Source: Gongronella butleri
Taxonomy: Eukaryota > Mucoromycota > Mucoromycetes > Mucorales > Cunninghamellaceae
NCBI GenBank assembly: GCA_025201375.1
Contig: JAIWZP010000041.1
Span: 1-64,000, forward strand
DNA: 64,000 nucleotides
Direction: 5' to 3'
Below the pieces are notes generated by a model. It was not told the origin of the DNA, made no database searches, and saw only the letters and a program-made list of their open reading frames with translations. Of the stretch, positions 24,537 through 35,782 are shown piece by piece (position 1 is the first letter of the stretch; every line of letters starts with the position of its first letter). Both the position numbers and the translations under genes were made by a program.

Positions 24537-25902
24537 AAATAAAATAAAAAAAACAAAAAAGGTGAGTGTTTTGCCCCTTATTTTTTTTTTAAAAAAAAAA
24601 GAGTCGCTTACTTGGCCAGCGGCTCTTGACAGCAGTGACCCATTCGTCCACAAAGCTGTAATACTCCTCGCCCTCAATGCGGGGATGGCCCATGCCCATG
24701 TAGAGAGGGTCATTCAACAGAGATTGATTGTTGGTGCCGGCATCCAAGACCACAGGGAGCACGGCACGAGGGCGGATGCCACCGGCAGCAACGTATAAGC
24801 TGAGCTTGCCAATGGGAATTTGCATGCCCTAAAAAATCATTGGACGAAAACGTAAGATGACGGGGCAAAAACGCGTGAAAAACAAAGAGGGAACTAAAGA
24901 AAAAAAAAAAGCGGCTTACGTTGGCACCAAGATCGCCCAGGCCAAGGACGCGTGAGCCGTCCGTGACGACAATCACATCGACCTCGTCATGCGGCCAATT
25001 GTACACCATGGCCGACATGGCGCCGCGATCTTGCGTCGAAAAGTACATGCCACGCGAACGGCGGTAAATAGAGTGCGAACGCAAGCAAGCAAGGCCAACT
25101 AGGAAAGAGAGAAAAAAAAAGGGGGGAAGGGAAACAATCAGCAAAAAAGTCCATTTTCAACTCAAAAAAGACATTTCATTTACCTGTGGGGGTGTAAATG
25201 ATGCCCGCAAGCTCCTCCAAGTGAGTGATCAGCAGCTTGTAAAACAGGGTCTCATTTCGGTCTTGCAGAGCCGTCAAAAAGACGAATTTGGCCAGGGGTG
25301 TGCGGCAGTCATCAAGATTGCGCTTGACACGAAGCAATTGCTTGTCCATCTCTTGACACCGAGGAGGCACAAGACCACGGATCGACAGACGCTCACGCTC
25401 AGCCATGTTGAACGCAGTGCCTAGGAAACAAAAAAATTAAGAAAAAAAAATGAGGAGTCAATGCGGTGGAATCCAGGAGAAAACAAAAAAAAAAAAAACA
25501 AGGGCGGATCAAAAAAGCACGCTCTCCTTGGGGGAAGCCCTTTTTTTTCCAAGCTTGTCCCGCCACTTGACCGCATCTTCCCGAATTCAATGTCGATCAC
25601 CGCTCTTGTCGCCTCCCCTTGGCGTCGTGTTCATATTTTTTTTTTAAAAAAAAAACATACAACCCGCACAAACACAACACCACCTCTGTCCCCGCACGCT
25701 CCTTTTGCGCCAATTGCACACAAAAAGACTCACCTTTGGACAAGAGCGGGTCGTGTATAATATTGACACCTCTTGAATTTGTCACTTGCACGGTCTTGTC
25801 CAAGCGAGGGTCCGAGCTAAAGGCCGCGGGTGGCACGCCATAACGACGCACAATAAGACGGTTGGCCAGGCTAGCCAACGGGGCGCGACGAGAGAGAAGC
25901 AT
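23291..25902 (-). CDS. Malic enzyme, probably mitochondrial
   Basis: Seven exons (25902-25734, 25420-25184, 25098-24920, 24828-24612, 24499-24440, 24372-23708, 23590-23291) give 608 residues. Oxidative decarboxylation of L-malate to pyruvate and CO2 with NAD(P). Seen: an Arg-rich, acid-free N-terminus ([20 protein letters not shown]) typical of a mitochondrial presequence, GIIYTPTG with the catalytic-region Tyr, [51 protein letters not shown] with the metal-binding acidic pair, the dinucleotide fold [12 protein letters not shown] and the block GIRT-like FALSNP-type motif as [13 protein letters not shown]. Cofactor preference cannot be read safely. Every junction preserves the conserved frame. 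Confidence 0.95.
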
Positions 25903-26436
25903 CCTTGATCAAGTTGGGAAAAAGCAAGAAAAAGGCGGAAAGAAGAAAAAGAGTGGTGCAAAAAGAAAAAAAAAGTCTTAAATAGAAGCTCATCCGAGGG
26001 GAAGTGCTCGTTTGTCCGCCCACGCTGATTGGCCGTCATGACAAAAATATAGCGACCCACTTTTGGAGGTCACGCATGGACTAGAAGTAGTCATTTGGCA
26101 AATGGTCATGATGATTGGCTCTTGGCTTTATTGTACGACGCTACAGCTAAAAAAAAGAGTGAGGGGAATCAAGCAAAAAAAAGTGAGGGAAAAAAAAGCA
26201 TATGGGATGATTTCAAGGGGTGAAGCGCAGTGAAGAGAGCAACAAAAAATAAAAAAAAGATGGAAAAACAATTACACAGTGAGGGCATTAGGGCATTGGA
26301 GGGAGTGGGGGGTTGAGAGGGCCAAAAAAGGAGAGAGAGAAAAAAGACAGGGGGAGATGAAAAAAAAGGCTATGCACAGAGAGAAAAAAAGAGGAAAAAA
26401 GGGAAAATAAGGGGGGACAAGAGGAGAGGGGTTTGG
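25903..26436. other. Intergenic with CCAAT boxes upstream of malic enzyme
   Basis: 5' flank of malic enzyme and 3' flank of the AT-hook gene. Mostly A/G-rich simple sequence on the plus strand. Confidence 0.6.
26027..26118 (-). promoter_or_regulatory. Two CCAAT boxes upstream of malic enzyme
   Basis: GATTGG at 26027-26032 and 26113-26118, reading CCAATC on the gene's strand, 125 and 211 bp above its ATG. Such boxes are bound by the HAP/CBF complex in fungi. Regulation by HAP is inference. Confidence 0.4.
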
Positions 26437-27561
26437 CTATGAGTCGTTCAATGAGAGGTCTTTTGTCCACCCAATGATGTCTGCATCGTCCTTTAATGGC
26501 GCCGGTGATGCGGCCGATGGCAGTGCGGGTGAGGGACACGGCGATGGCGACGGCGACGACGCAGGCGACGGCTTCTTTTTGTTGTTTGCCTTTGGTTTGC
26601 GATTGACGCCACGGCGCGCCGTCAGGTCACGCCAGACAAAGCATGAATTGCCTGCCAATTGTGTCTTTGGCTTGCGCCCGCGCTTTTTTCGCGGCATGGA
26701 CAAGGTTTCGTCCATTCTTGTGCTTGTAAATGTATTCATATTGTGGTATGCTGACAACTGCGCATGTTGAGGATCGTGCCATAGCAGCAGCATGCTCTTG
26801 TCGTCTTCTTGTTGTGATGCATGATGCGGCGATGCCGGTCGTGGGGGGCGCAATTGCGCATCGATCGACGATGACGCTGCGGAAGAAGAAAAAGAAGACG
26901 ATGACGACGGGTCCTGTTGCTGCTGCTGCTGCTGGGACAAGGACGACGACGATGCAGACCGCTTAACGTCCCAGACGGTGGGCGTGACAAAGGTGAATTG
27001 GTCTTTTGCATGCCTTTTGGTGGAATTGATGGGGCGACCACGCTTGCGCTTGACAATGACAGGGTCGCTCATGGTGGACGACGTGGACGTGGATGGCTGC
27101 AGCAGAGCAGCGGCCGCTGACGCCAATTGATGTGTTGTTTGTTCAGAAATGGACGAAATCGACAGTCGGCGCTCAATGGGCGACGATGGCACCGATGAGT
27201 GGATTGTCGACCACGAGCACGTCGATGCATTGGACGGCGACCTGCTTCGTGCGCCCATGGACGGAGGTGGCAACAAGTATGGCTGCGGTGATAAACAGGG
27301 CGACGATTGCGGCGTGTCCAGCGATTGGTACGATAGGTACGGCGACGCCGACGGAGACGATGACGTCGATGGCGAAGGCTCATAGGGAATCGACAGCATC
27401 AATGGTGATGTCGGCAATCGTATGGAGGGTATCTCGTTGTTGTCCACGGTCTGTATCAAGTCGCTGACCGGTGGAAGCGTAGGCAGCGTCGTTGGCCTCG
27501 CATTGGGCGGCTTTTTGGGTGACGGAGGATGCAGCAAGAATTCAATAGGTGGGCCAGTCAT
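26437..27561 (-). CDS. AT-hook DNA-binding protein, otherwise uncharacterised
   Basis: Single-exon gene of 374 residues, very rich in Ser and Pro. Two AT-hook motifs are visible: KRKRGRPIN (about 171-179) and RKKRGRKPK (about 291-299), which insert Arg side chains into the minor groove of AT-rich DNA. A poly-Q run lies near 210. The stretch after the second hook, NSCFVWRDLTARRGVNRKPK, is less low-complexity and may be a conserved functional patch. Likely nuclear, with a role in chromatin or transcription; no specific target can be named. It is divergently transcribed from the gene at 27990. Confidence 0.7.
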   Translation of the reverse strand: MTGPPIEFLLHPPSPKKPPNARPTTLPTLPPVSDLIQTVDNNEIPSIRLPTSPLMLSIPYEPSPSTSSSPSASPYLSYQSLDTPQSSPCLSPQPYLLPPPSMGARSRSPSNASTCSWSTIHSSVPSSPIERRLSISSISEQTTHQLASAAAALLQPSTSTSSTMSDPVIVKRKRGRPINSTKRHAKDQFTFVTPTVWDVKRSASSSSLSQQQQQQQDPSSSSSFSSSAASSSIDAQLRPPRPASPHHASQQEDDKSMLLLWHDPQHAQLSAYHNMNTFTSTRMDETLSMPRKKRGRKPKTQLAGNSCFVWRDLTARRGVNRKPKANNKKKPSPASSPSPSPCPSPALPSAASPAPLKDDADIIGWTKDLSLNDS

Positions 27562-27989
27562 GGATAGAGAGGTTTAAAAAAAAGAAAAGAAAAAGAAAAT
27601 AACGAGGGTAACGGGGGTGAACAGGGAAAAAAAGGCTAAGCGTGTGGAACAAGAAAAAAGAGAAAAAGAGAACAAAAAAAGGGAACAAGGGAAAACAAGA
27701 CAAGCAAATGGACGCTTTTTATTTTTTTTCCCAAAAATGGGGAAAATAGAAACCATCCTTTCGTTGACAGAATCGTAGGAAACTTCCAATGTCCTCATGA
27801 AGAAATCAAACCAAAAATGGCACAGCCGTGCCTTTTTTAAAAAAAAAGGAGGGGGGGACAGGCCATGGAGGCTCAGTCACATGACCAGCGTGATCGACCA
27901 TGGCTCTTTCTTGTGCAACCTCATTCCTCCACTTTTGCCGTTTTTACTTTTTTCCCTCCCGCCCCCTTCCGCGCAACCGCCTTTCCCAA
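27562..27989. other. Divergent promoter region
   Basis: 428 bp between the AT-hook gene (-) and the 11-exon gene (+). CT-rich just above 27990. No clear TATA box. Confidence 0.6.
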
Positions 27990-30187
27990 ATGGCCGCCGC
28001 CCTATCCAGTCTGCTGCACCGGCCTCCCGTGCTCTCTGACAACGAGTAAAAAAATGCCGAATTGACGCTCACGCGAACTCCCACATTGACGGACGCGTTC
28101 TTTTTCTTTTTCTTTTTCCTTTCTTCAGTCCTCGCCTAAAGCCCCTGGTGGCTGACGTGGCTGATGCACAAAAGGTAAAAAGAAAAAAAATTGGCAAGCA
28201 ACACGCGCTCATGGAGCAAGATCGTCATGGTGTCCCCTTGTTTTTTTTAGGTGCTGCACGTCCAGCAAGAGCTCGCACGCGAGCTTGAACAGCCGCATCT
28301 ACTGCCTGGATCGCTGCAGGTGCTTTTTCGCGTGATCGGCCCCTATGAAAACGCCCATGGTAGTCCTCCCCTCCCCCTTTTTTGATCCTCTTGGCATCTC
28401 ATCATTCCTCGCCTCCCTCTTTTTTTTTTGATGTTCTTAATAGCGCTCAAGGTCATGCTGCTGAATTACTTTTTGCAAAAAGAGCACGTTTCATGGTCTC
28501 TCCCTTTCTTGGCAACACATTTGGATGGTATAGATGAGCGCTGTCGTGATATAATTGGCGCATATTGTCACCAGGTAAGATCGATCGGTGCCAAATTGGA
28601 GACGCGACGCGCTCATCAGCGCACGAGATTTGTTCATTTTGTTCATTTTTTGTACGTGTAGTGGCAATCCCAAGGTGACGACTATGCTGATTTGCTGCAG
28701 CATCATCTGATGGGCCGCCTCCAGCAAGCGCTTCAGGTGTCAACGAGCAATCGTGAAGAAATTCTAGTCAATTGTCAAGACAAACAAATGTAAGGGCATC
28801 ACACACCACAAACAATCATGCATGCCTGTTTCTCCTGGTAGACCTTTCCATCCAAACCTTCTTTTGTTGATCAGTGATACCCTTCTCGCCAAGTGCGTGA
28901 GCCGCCCAGCATTGTATCAAGATCATCTGCAACAATGGGACAAGGCAAGAATTTCATAAAAGAAAGGGGGGAAGGGGACAAACAAGTGACATGGCGCCAT
29001 TAGGAGACGCTTGATTTCACTGACACGCGCGTCGCCCCCAATTCGTGCCATGTAGATCTTTCAAGGCAAGCCATTGCCTCCATCTATACAAAGCAGGCAA
29101 GTATGCAATTGGCAAACAAAAAAAAAAAAAAAAAGGGCCATCAAGGGGGTGAAACATTACACACGGGGCCGCTCACTTTGTGCTCTCTCTCTCTCTCTCT
29201 CGGTCTTCACTAGGCTCAAGCTCGATATGGCAATGTATCCGGCCGAATTGGCTTTATTGGTGCCAGGACTCGAGCAGCGAGGTGTTTGTTTACAGGTACA
29301 GAAGAGCAACAAAGCGAGATGGATCTTTCCAAGGCTTCCAGCGATGTGCTAACCGCGTTGCATCGGTTTCTTTTTTCTTTTTCTTTTTTTTTTTTTTTGT
29401 TTTCTAGCCATTGTCCGCGCCATGTGTCGCGATGCTACAAGAGGCACGAGTGGATCCCGTGGTGCTCCAGACGCGCACCGCCATCGCCGTGTGCATCGAG
29501 CCTGTGCTTGTGTCGTACAAGGTAATTTTTTCTTCTTTTGCTTTTTTTTTTTTTTATCACCACCGCAGGTCTTGGCAGCACGCACACGGCGCGCACCGCC
29601 TGCCTTGCGGCATGTCTTGGCTTGCAGAATTTCTCAGCAATGTATTTTTATTTTATCAGGCCGCCGAGCTCAAGCTCGATAAGGCCGTTGTGGATGCCAT
29701 TGCTCGTCAACCAACCCACGTGGACGACGCTATATTTGTCGAGTGCTTGGACCTGCTCAAAGATGCGCCTAGACAGTAAGCACCATGCATTTGCCATGGA
29801 TGAGGATGCTCACCCTTGTGTTTGAATAGTCGTCTTGCCATGCTAATGGTTTGTTTGGCGCGCCTCGCCCATAAATCACGCGTGCCAGTGGCCAGAGTGG
29901 TCGGGTATTGGACATATGCGCTTGCTGAACAGCTGCGACGTGTTGCCTACGTGGACGTGAACGAGGACAAGCAGCCTATCGCTCGATTTCTACAGCTTGT
30001 GTGCTGTTTCTTGCTCTTTGCCAAGGCGACAAGATGCACAATGGACCACAACCAGGAGTGGCAGCGGCTCTGGCTTACGTTTGATCGACAGCGTGCTGCG
30101 TGCGCGCCTCCGTCCGGCGATACCGACGTGGTCGCGACCCTCGTTGAGACGCTCCTCTCCATGTGTTACAACACGATCACTACATAG
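27990..30187 (+). CDS. Hypothetical 11-exon protein with helical repeats
   Basis: Exons 27990-28045, 28129-28174, 28251-28359, 28444-28574, 28662-28789, 28875-28944, 29056-29096, 29214-29295, 29408-29521, 29660-29775 and 29830-30187 join in frame to 416 residues. The product is Leu/Ala-rich and mostly helical by eye (VQQELARELEQPHLLPGSL, RRVAYVDVNEDKQPIARF), with no membrane segment or catalytic motif I recognise. It could be a HEAT/ARM-like scaffold subunit. Two introns appear to use GC-AG splice sites (donors AAG|GCAAGA at 28945 and CAG|GCAAGT at 29097). Frame continuity across ten junctions supports a real gene; function is unknown. Confidence 0.65.
28945..29055 (+). other. Putative GC-AG intron
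   Basis: Donor AAG|GCAAGA, acceptor CATGTAG. No GT donor nearby keeps the frame. GC donors with otherwise strong consensus are a known minor class. Confidence 0.6.
29097..29213 (+). other. Putative GC-AG intron
   Basis: Donor AGCAG|GCAAGT, acceptor CTTCACTAG. A GT four bases further on (GTATGC) would break the frame of the following exon, which favours the GC donor. Confidence 0.6.
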
Positions 30188-31616
30188 TAAAAAAAAAAAA
30201 AGATATCCATTTCGCATTTCATTCTACATTGTAAAAGGGCCTCTATGATATCCGGCCATCGTACAGAAAAAATAAACGATCCACGCTCGCTTTCCTTGAC
30301 ATCTATCAAAAGGTTATGTTATGATTTGAACGGTTGCATGCTCACATATTGGAGCACATCAGCGACTAAGTTAGCTTTGGCAGCGAAAGCTGCTGACGAT
30401 GCACTGGAGAAACGAGCATGATTGTAAAATAGCTACGAAAGAACCGATCTTTTTCGCTTTTTGCACTTGTTCATGCCTTTTTGCTTCCCAACATCCCAAG
30501 CGCCACTCCAACCAGCGCATCCCACTGGATAGAGCACAGCAGCGGCTGCACCACCCAGTTTTTACGATGATACTTCGGGGACGTGTCCACAGTGATAACT
30601 TTTGTGCGGAAAATCGTGGATTCCGGTGAAATCATTTGTTCTCGACGTCCCGCCATTTCATATCCGATCAGCTTGAAACTTGTCAACCCCAAGCTGCCGA
30701 TTTGTACGAAGTACGATACTGTTGTAGCAGCGCGCAAGGATAAAACAAGGCACAAAAACATACATGTTTGTCTTTCGAGAACGGTGTTGTATTTGCTGCT
30801 TGCAGAGCGTGATCTCATTAAGTAAAAATCACAATGGACACATCCATGTGAAAGAGAATGTGCGATTACCCTAAGTCTGACGCGCTGGCCGTGTCTGGAC
30901 TGGTATTTCACAAGTTGTGAAAAAAAGAAAAAAAAAAAAAAAAAGAAATAAAGCTACGCGATGCAAATCGCGTCGTGCATTCTCTGTGCCGCATCCCTGG
31001 ATTCAAATCCAGATGGCCGGGCACTTACCTAGTCCGGCTAATTAAGCCCCGCTCACACAATGGCTGCTGTCGCCAGGTCTTTACGTTTTAATCGCGATTT
31101 TACCATACATGAAAGGATAGCGCACCCTTTCCCTCATTTGCTCTCTTGTACGCACCCATGCTAAGATGCCTCATTCGCTATGTATGATCAGAGATTGCAT
31201 TGACCAGGATCTGGGCAGATGCAAGCCTGAGAAAAATAAAAAAAAAAAAAAAAAATAAATAATAAAAATTCTCATTTGCTTGCGATCACACCATGTCCCA
31301 CTTGGCCATACGCGTCTTTACGCGCCCTTGTGCATTCATGCCACGGAACCATCATCTCTGCATCGTTTGCATATCCGAGGAACAGCTCAATCGCTGATTG
31401 AGCGCGGCTCATATTCAATTCATGCCTCGGAACGCTTGTATGCTTGACAGCCACTCATTGAAGCATTTCTTTGCATCTTACATCCCAAACCCTAGTTTTT
31501 ACAAATTGTCTATATAATAGAGTCCTCACTTTTTCTTAATAAACGGTATCAGATTCTCAATCAGTTTCCTGTTTTCCCTTTTTTTATCTTCTTTTTCTCT
31601 CAATATCACAAACGGC
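30188..31616. other. Intergenic, possible SINE at 30958-31268
   Basis: No coding gene seen. 30958-31268 contains a pol III box-B-like word GGATTCAAATCC (30999-31010) and ends in an A-rich tail (31231-31268). It is only weakly SINE-like: the box has one extra base and no clear box A or target duplication was found. Confidence 0.3.
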
Positions 31617-34600
31617 AAGGCGTGTTTTTCTGACCTTGCCGGCTTGTTGTGCCTCTAGAAATTTTTTTACAGCCTCGTCACCCGCCGATGAAAGACGTGT
31701 CGCGACGCGAACTACAGCCCAGTGCCTGGAATGAATCCACTTGATTTTTTTTGAGCCTGCAAATTCCAAAATCCTACCGTTTCCTCTATTTTGCATTCAT
31801 CTCACCATCTGCTTGGTCGATCCCGCTTAGGGCTTCCTACACGAATATTCGAACGAATATTGGCCAACTTTATATTCGCTTCGTGAAAAAAATCCAGAAA
31901 AATATTCGCTTCTGTAAAATTGGTGGGTGGAGAAATGTGACAAGAAAACAAAAGACAAGAAATACAATCGCAAACAGATACGGTTTATTGAAATGTAAAA
32001 CGATTCTCTATTTATACAAAACGTGAAAAGACAAAGGTGTCGTACCATGAGATGCGGAGAAAGAACGCTGTAAGAGAGAGCTGTCGAGACTCTCCGTGTC
32101 TGAAGCAAAACATATTATTTGCCGCTTTGCATCAACTGTGAACAGACCTCGGATCGGTATCAAGCGCGTTTGTTTCAATCCATTGAATGCCATTGATATG
32201 TATACACATGGTTGGGGCTGATCAGGGCATGGGCATTGAGCCGGTGAAACCAGCGCCTGCGGCGCGCGGCTTTTTTTTTTTTATATTCTATTTTTGCCAT
32301 GCTTAGCCCGAGCTCGTGGCTGGTCATAGCCGAGCCACGACTCTGCATGTCTGGATCATTTGTATTAAGGGCATTGATGGATTCATCACGTATTGAGCGC
32401 GTACAGTTCAATGTGAGAGCATAAAGGATGATAAAGGTGCGCATTCCTTATTATGGGCATCATAATTACAATGCGATGCGGATGACGGCCCGACAGCGGC
32501 CTGAGCGAGAGCGGGGAATCAAACCCCATATTGGGAAGGAGCGTCGGAGCGACGTGTGCGGCAATTGCCTATTTTTTCACAACACTGGTAAAATACAAGG
32601 TACGCGCCATTGCGCGTCTAAACAACTTGATCGCTTATGCTCTGAGGACGGCAAATACAACAGCTTCGATTAATTTTGACATGTTCGCGAATATTCGTTT
32701 ATTCTCTCAAAAAATCAGGCATCTTGGCATCAACGAATAATCGAATATTCGTTTATTCGAAAGTTGCGAATGATCGAATACTGTAATCGAATACCTATTC
32801 GTGAATTTGTTCTTTTGTACTTGTTGTCCAATGCCCATCATCCATGTATCATCCATCATGCATCCTATCATTGATCCATCCATGGCGCATCTACGGTATC
32901 CATCCATATTCCATAAAACTTTCGTTTGATTGCGAATCAGAAGCGTCAATGTCTTCGATCATTGTGTTTCAAATATGATACTGTTGTACAAAAAAGAAAA
33001 AAAGAAAAGAAAAACATAGAAAGTGAACAAAAAACGGTGGTGGGGATTTAAAATAAATTCGCACGTACAGGGGTTAAAATTTTCGAAGTTCTCACGAATA
33101 CTGTAATAATCGAATATTCGTACAAATAAAAATATTCGTTCGATTGTTCACGAATATTCGCTTCGTTAAGAAGCCCTAATCGCGCTCAAAACCAGCTGCA
33201 TTGGATTCAGCGCAAAATTTGCTACAAAAAAGCTAAAACACCAAAGCGCTACGACCACTTTTTAAAAATTCAGGGGTCACACATTTAAATCCCAAAAACG
33301 TGCAATTTCGAACTCCGAGTGATCAATGCATCCCAAACAGGTAACTCCGACGAATCGCGATTGGCACACAAAATGGCAGGACGCCCTGAATTTTAGAAAA
33401 AGGACCAAAGACGCAAAGAGTGACGCATGAATGGCGATCGACTGAAAGAAGTGCCTACTTTGGGCAAGATTTTTTTTGCAAAAATTTAAGGTTTGACACA
33501 TCCAAATTAAGGTGCGTAAATTGCATGGAATTTTTTATTTTTTCTTATTTTTTATTTTTTTATTTTGCAGATTTTTGTGTGCTGGGTTGGCTGCAGGCTG
33601 GTGAAATGACTGATGCAAAAAGTTAAAACCCAAGCTAGCGCGCCACAAGTCATCCCATCAGATGCTTTGTCCCTCTGTTTGTTAGCAAAACTGCAATAAA
33701 TACCGGGGGTCGACTAGACCACTGTCGAGAAAATCGCGATCAAAGATTTTGATGAAAAAGTGTATTTTCTCTGCGAGTCTTAGCCATCCATCTGTGAAAC
33801 TGGTCTCATTCGAAAGAGATGCAGCAGGTGCTTTCGACACGATAAAAGCAGTAAAGCACTGTGTGTCGTTTATTCAGTTGCCGAGAACATCGAGGTTGAA
33901 AATTTGTGAAATGTTTGAACGGCTTTCACAAGCGTACAAAGGTCACTCATCGGACAAACAAACATTCTAGAAATGACATCCGACCGTGCCTCTTTTGAAT
34001 GATTACAGTTTCATCCCGATCCACGAATAATATTTCGAGAGCCACTGCTGAATTTGTGAAAAAGTCAATATTTGGATTTATCTGCACAACGACTCAACAG
34101 ACTTCTGGTTTTCAACATCTTGTAGAAAAAAAGACGCGCTGAAATAGCCTACTGCAAAGTTTTTTTAGGACCGATTTAATCTTCATTTGTCGTGTCAAAT
34201 TCTGGGTTTGTAAAATTTGCACAAATTTTGGAAATCACAACAACGGCCTGATTGACCTTTGGATTTTAAGGCATTTTTGTAAAGAAACGTGCGTTGAAAT
34301 AACCAATTGGCAACGGTTTTGAGGCGGTCCGGCCATGCTTTGTGGTAGCCAACATTGACTTCTGTGGAAATTTGTGAAAAAGGCGCTTGTCTCGACAATA
34401 ATGGTCTGATTGACCACTTTTAATTTTTTTTTCTGGAAAGAGAGAAGTCCAGCAAGCCAAGTGCTAAAGTTTAATGGCGATCCAGCAATGATTTTGCTGT
34501 GAAATGATTATGTCAAAACTCGCTCCAGCTAAATTTTGGGCAATGTCGTGTTTCTCGCCGAACTGCCTGAGCGGCCCCCATTTTTTAATTTTTTTCTGAG

Positions 34601-35120
34601 AAGAGAGAAGCGAAATCCTCTAGATGGGGAAGTTTCGTGGTGCTACCCCAAGTCCTTGGTGACGAATTTTTTTTTTTAAATTTGAGAAAAAAAAAGTTGG
34701 TCAGGTCAAAATGGATCTGGAAGGTCCCCCGCTTTGAGAGGGTCACGCCACGACAACTCCCAAATCCGTTGGGCAACCCACACACTGGTGACATGAGAGT
34801 CATCTCAATAGATGCATTGACCTCCTCTTTCTAAGCTAATCTGCAATAAAAATCGGGGGTCCATCAGGCCGTTCTCGAGGAAATGACGATCAAAGTCAAA
34901 TGTTAGAAAATGGCATTTTGCAATGAGTTTTGGTCACAAATCGATGAAACCGAGTTCATGCGACAGAGAACCGAATGACGCATCGTTTGTCACTGCAGCG
35001 CGCTGTGATGTGTCTTGTCCATTGTCGAGTAAATTCGGTGTGAAATTTTCACGCGCTTAAAGTTAGGGTACGGATGTCGTCCATCGAGATGCCCAAGCAG
35101 GGACGAAATGATGCTGAAAC
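31617..35120. repeat. Dispersed repeat family A, copy 2 (interrupted)
   Basis: Collinear with 1590-4000 along most of its length, but interrupted by the 1351-bp element at 31828-33178 and lacking the 247-bp insertion found in copy 1. No conserved ORF. Confidence 0.7.
31828..33178. mobile_element. Non-autonomous hAT-like DNA transposon (1351 bp)
   Basis: Begins TAGGGCTTC and ends GAAGCCCTA, perfect 9-bp terminal inverted repeats. It is flanked by 8-bp direct repeats ATCCCGCT (31820-31827) and ATCGCGCT (33179-33186; one mismatch). The homologous site without insertion is at about 1793 (AATCCCGCTCAAAAAC). Both ends carry many subterminal CGAATATTCG/ATTCG words. The 8-bp duplication, the TAGGG-type termini and subterminal repeats fit the hAT superfamily. 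No transposase-like ORF is visible inside, so it is probably non-autonomous. The middle (about 31930-32680) is of unknown origin. Confidence 0.75.
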
Positions 35121-35717
35121 ATGCAGCTTGCCCACAATGCAAACGTTCACCCACACCGAGTTCAATTTTGGCGAGCTATGAGCAAATGCAAGCAAATTTG
35201 GCCAATTTTTGCATTTGCTTGACAACGGCCATTTTGACCCTCCATTTTTATCGCATTTCTGTGAACTAGAGCGTGGAAATGCTTAGTGAACTGCAGGTTT
35301 TGTGGTACGGGGGTGCGGCGAGTGTTGTTTTAGGGTGTTACTTTGATTTTTACTGTAGTTGGCACTTGGTAGCTTGGATGATCGTCATCCATTCTTTTTT
35401 TTTTTCTGTGCAAGCAAGGGGTGCACTCAATAGACATCCGTTGTCGCTCTCTATTAAGCCTATTCATCTTGCATTCGCTGGCATGGTGAGGAACAACGAC
35501 CAAAAAGGGGCAAAAAAAGGAGATTTCTATTTTTGGAGGCGCATCTGGTGCAGAATTTTCTGTGCAAGCTGACTGGGCATGTCTGTCGGCCACTGCATGA
35601 AGAGGTTGACAAGACGCGAGGGCGACGCGTAAAGAAATAAGGAACTTGGACCTGCAAGCCCTCCTTTCTTGTTCTTTCTGTGCAACAAAATAGCTGTGGG
35701 GTTGGAGGTTCAAGTCA
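35121..35717. other. Intergenic, no gene seen
   Basis: AT-rich sequence between repeat A copy 2 and a TATA box at 35718. Confidence 0.5.
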
Positions 35718-35724
35718 TATAAAA
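35718..35724 (+). promoter_or_regulatory. TATA box
   Basis: TATAAAA 65 bp above the ATG at 35783, followed by a long CT-rich leader. Looks like an intact promoter in front of a damaged gene. Confidence 0.5.
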
Positions 35725-35782
35725 GGTTTGTTTACCTGCGCGCTTGTTTTTTTTTTCTTCTTCTTTCTTTGTCTCTCCCACC

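Noticed and set aside
32490..32560. tRNA-like T-arm (GGGGTTTGATTCCCC on the minus strand)
   Set aside because: No matching acceptor stem or D-arm could be built; it lies inside the hAT-like element and is probably chance.
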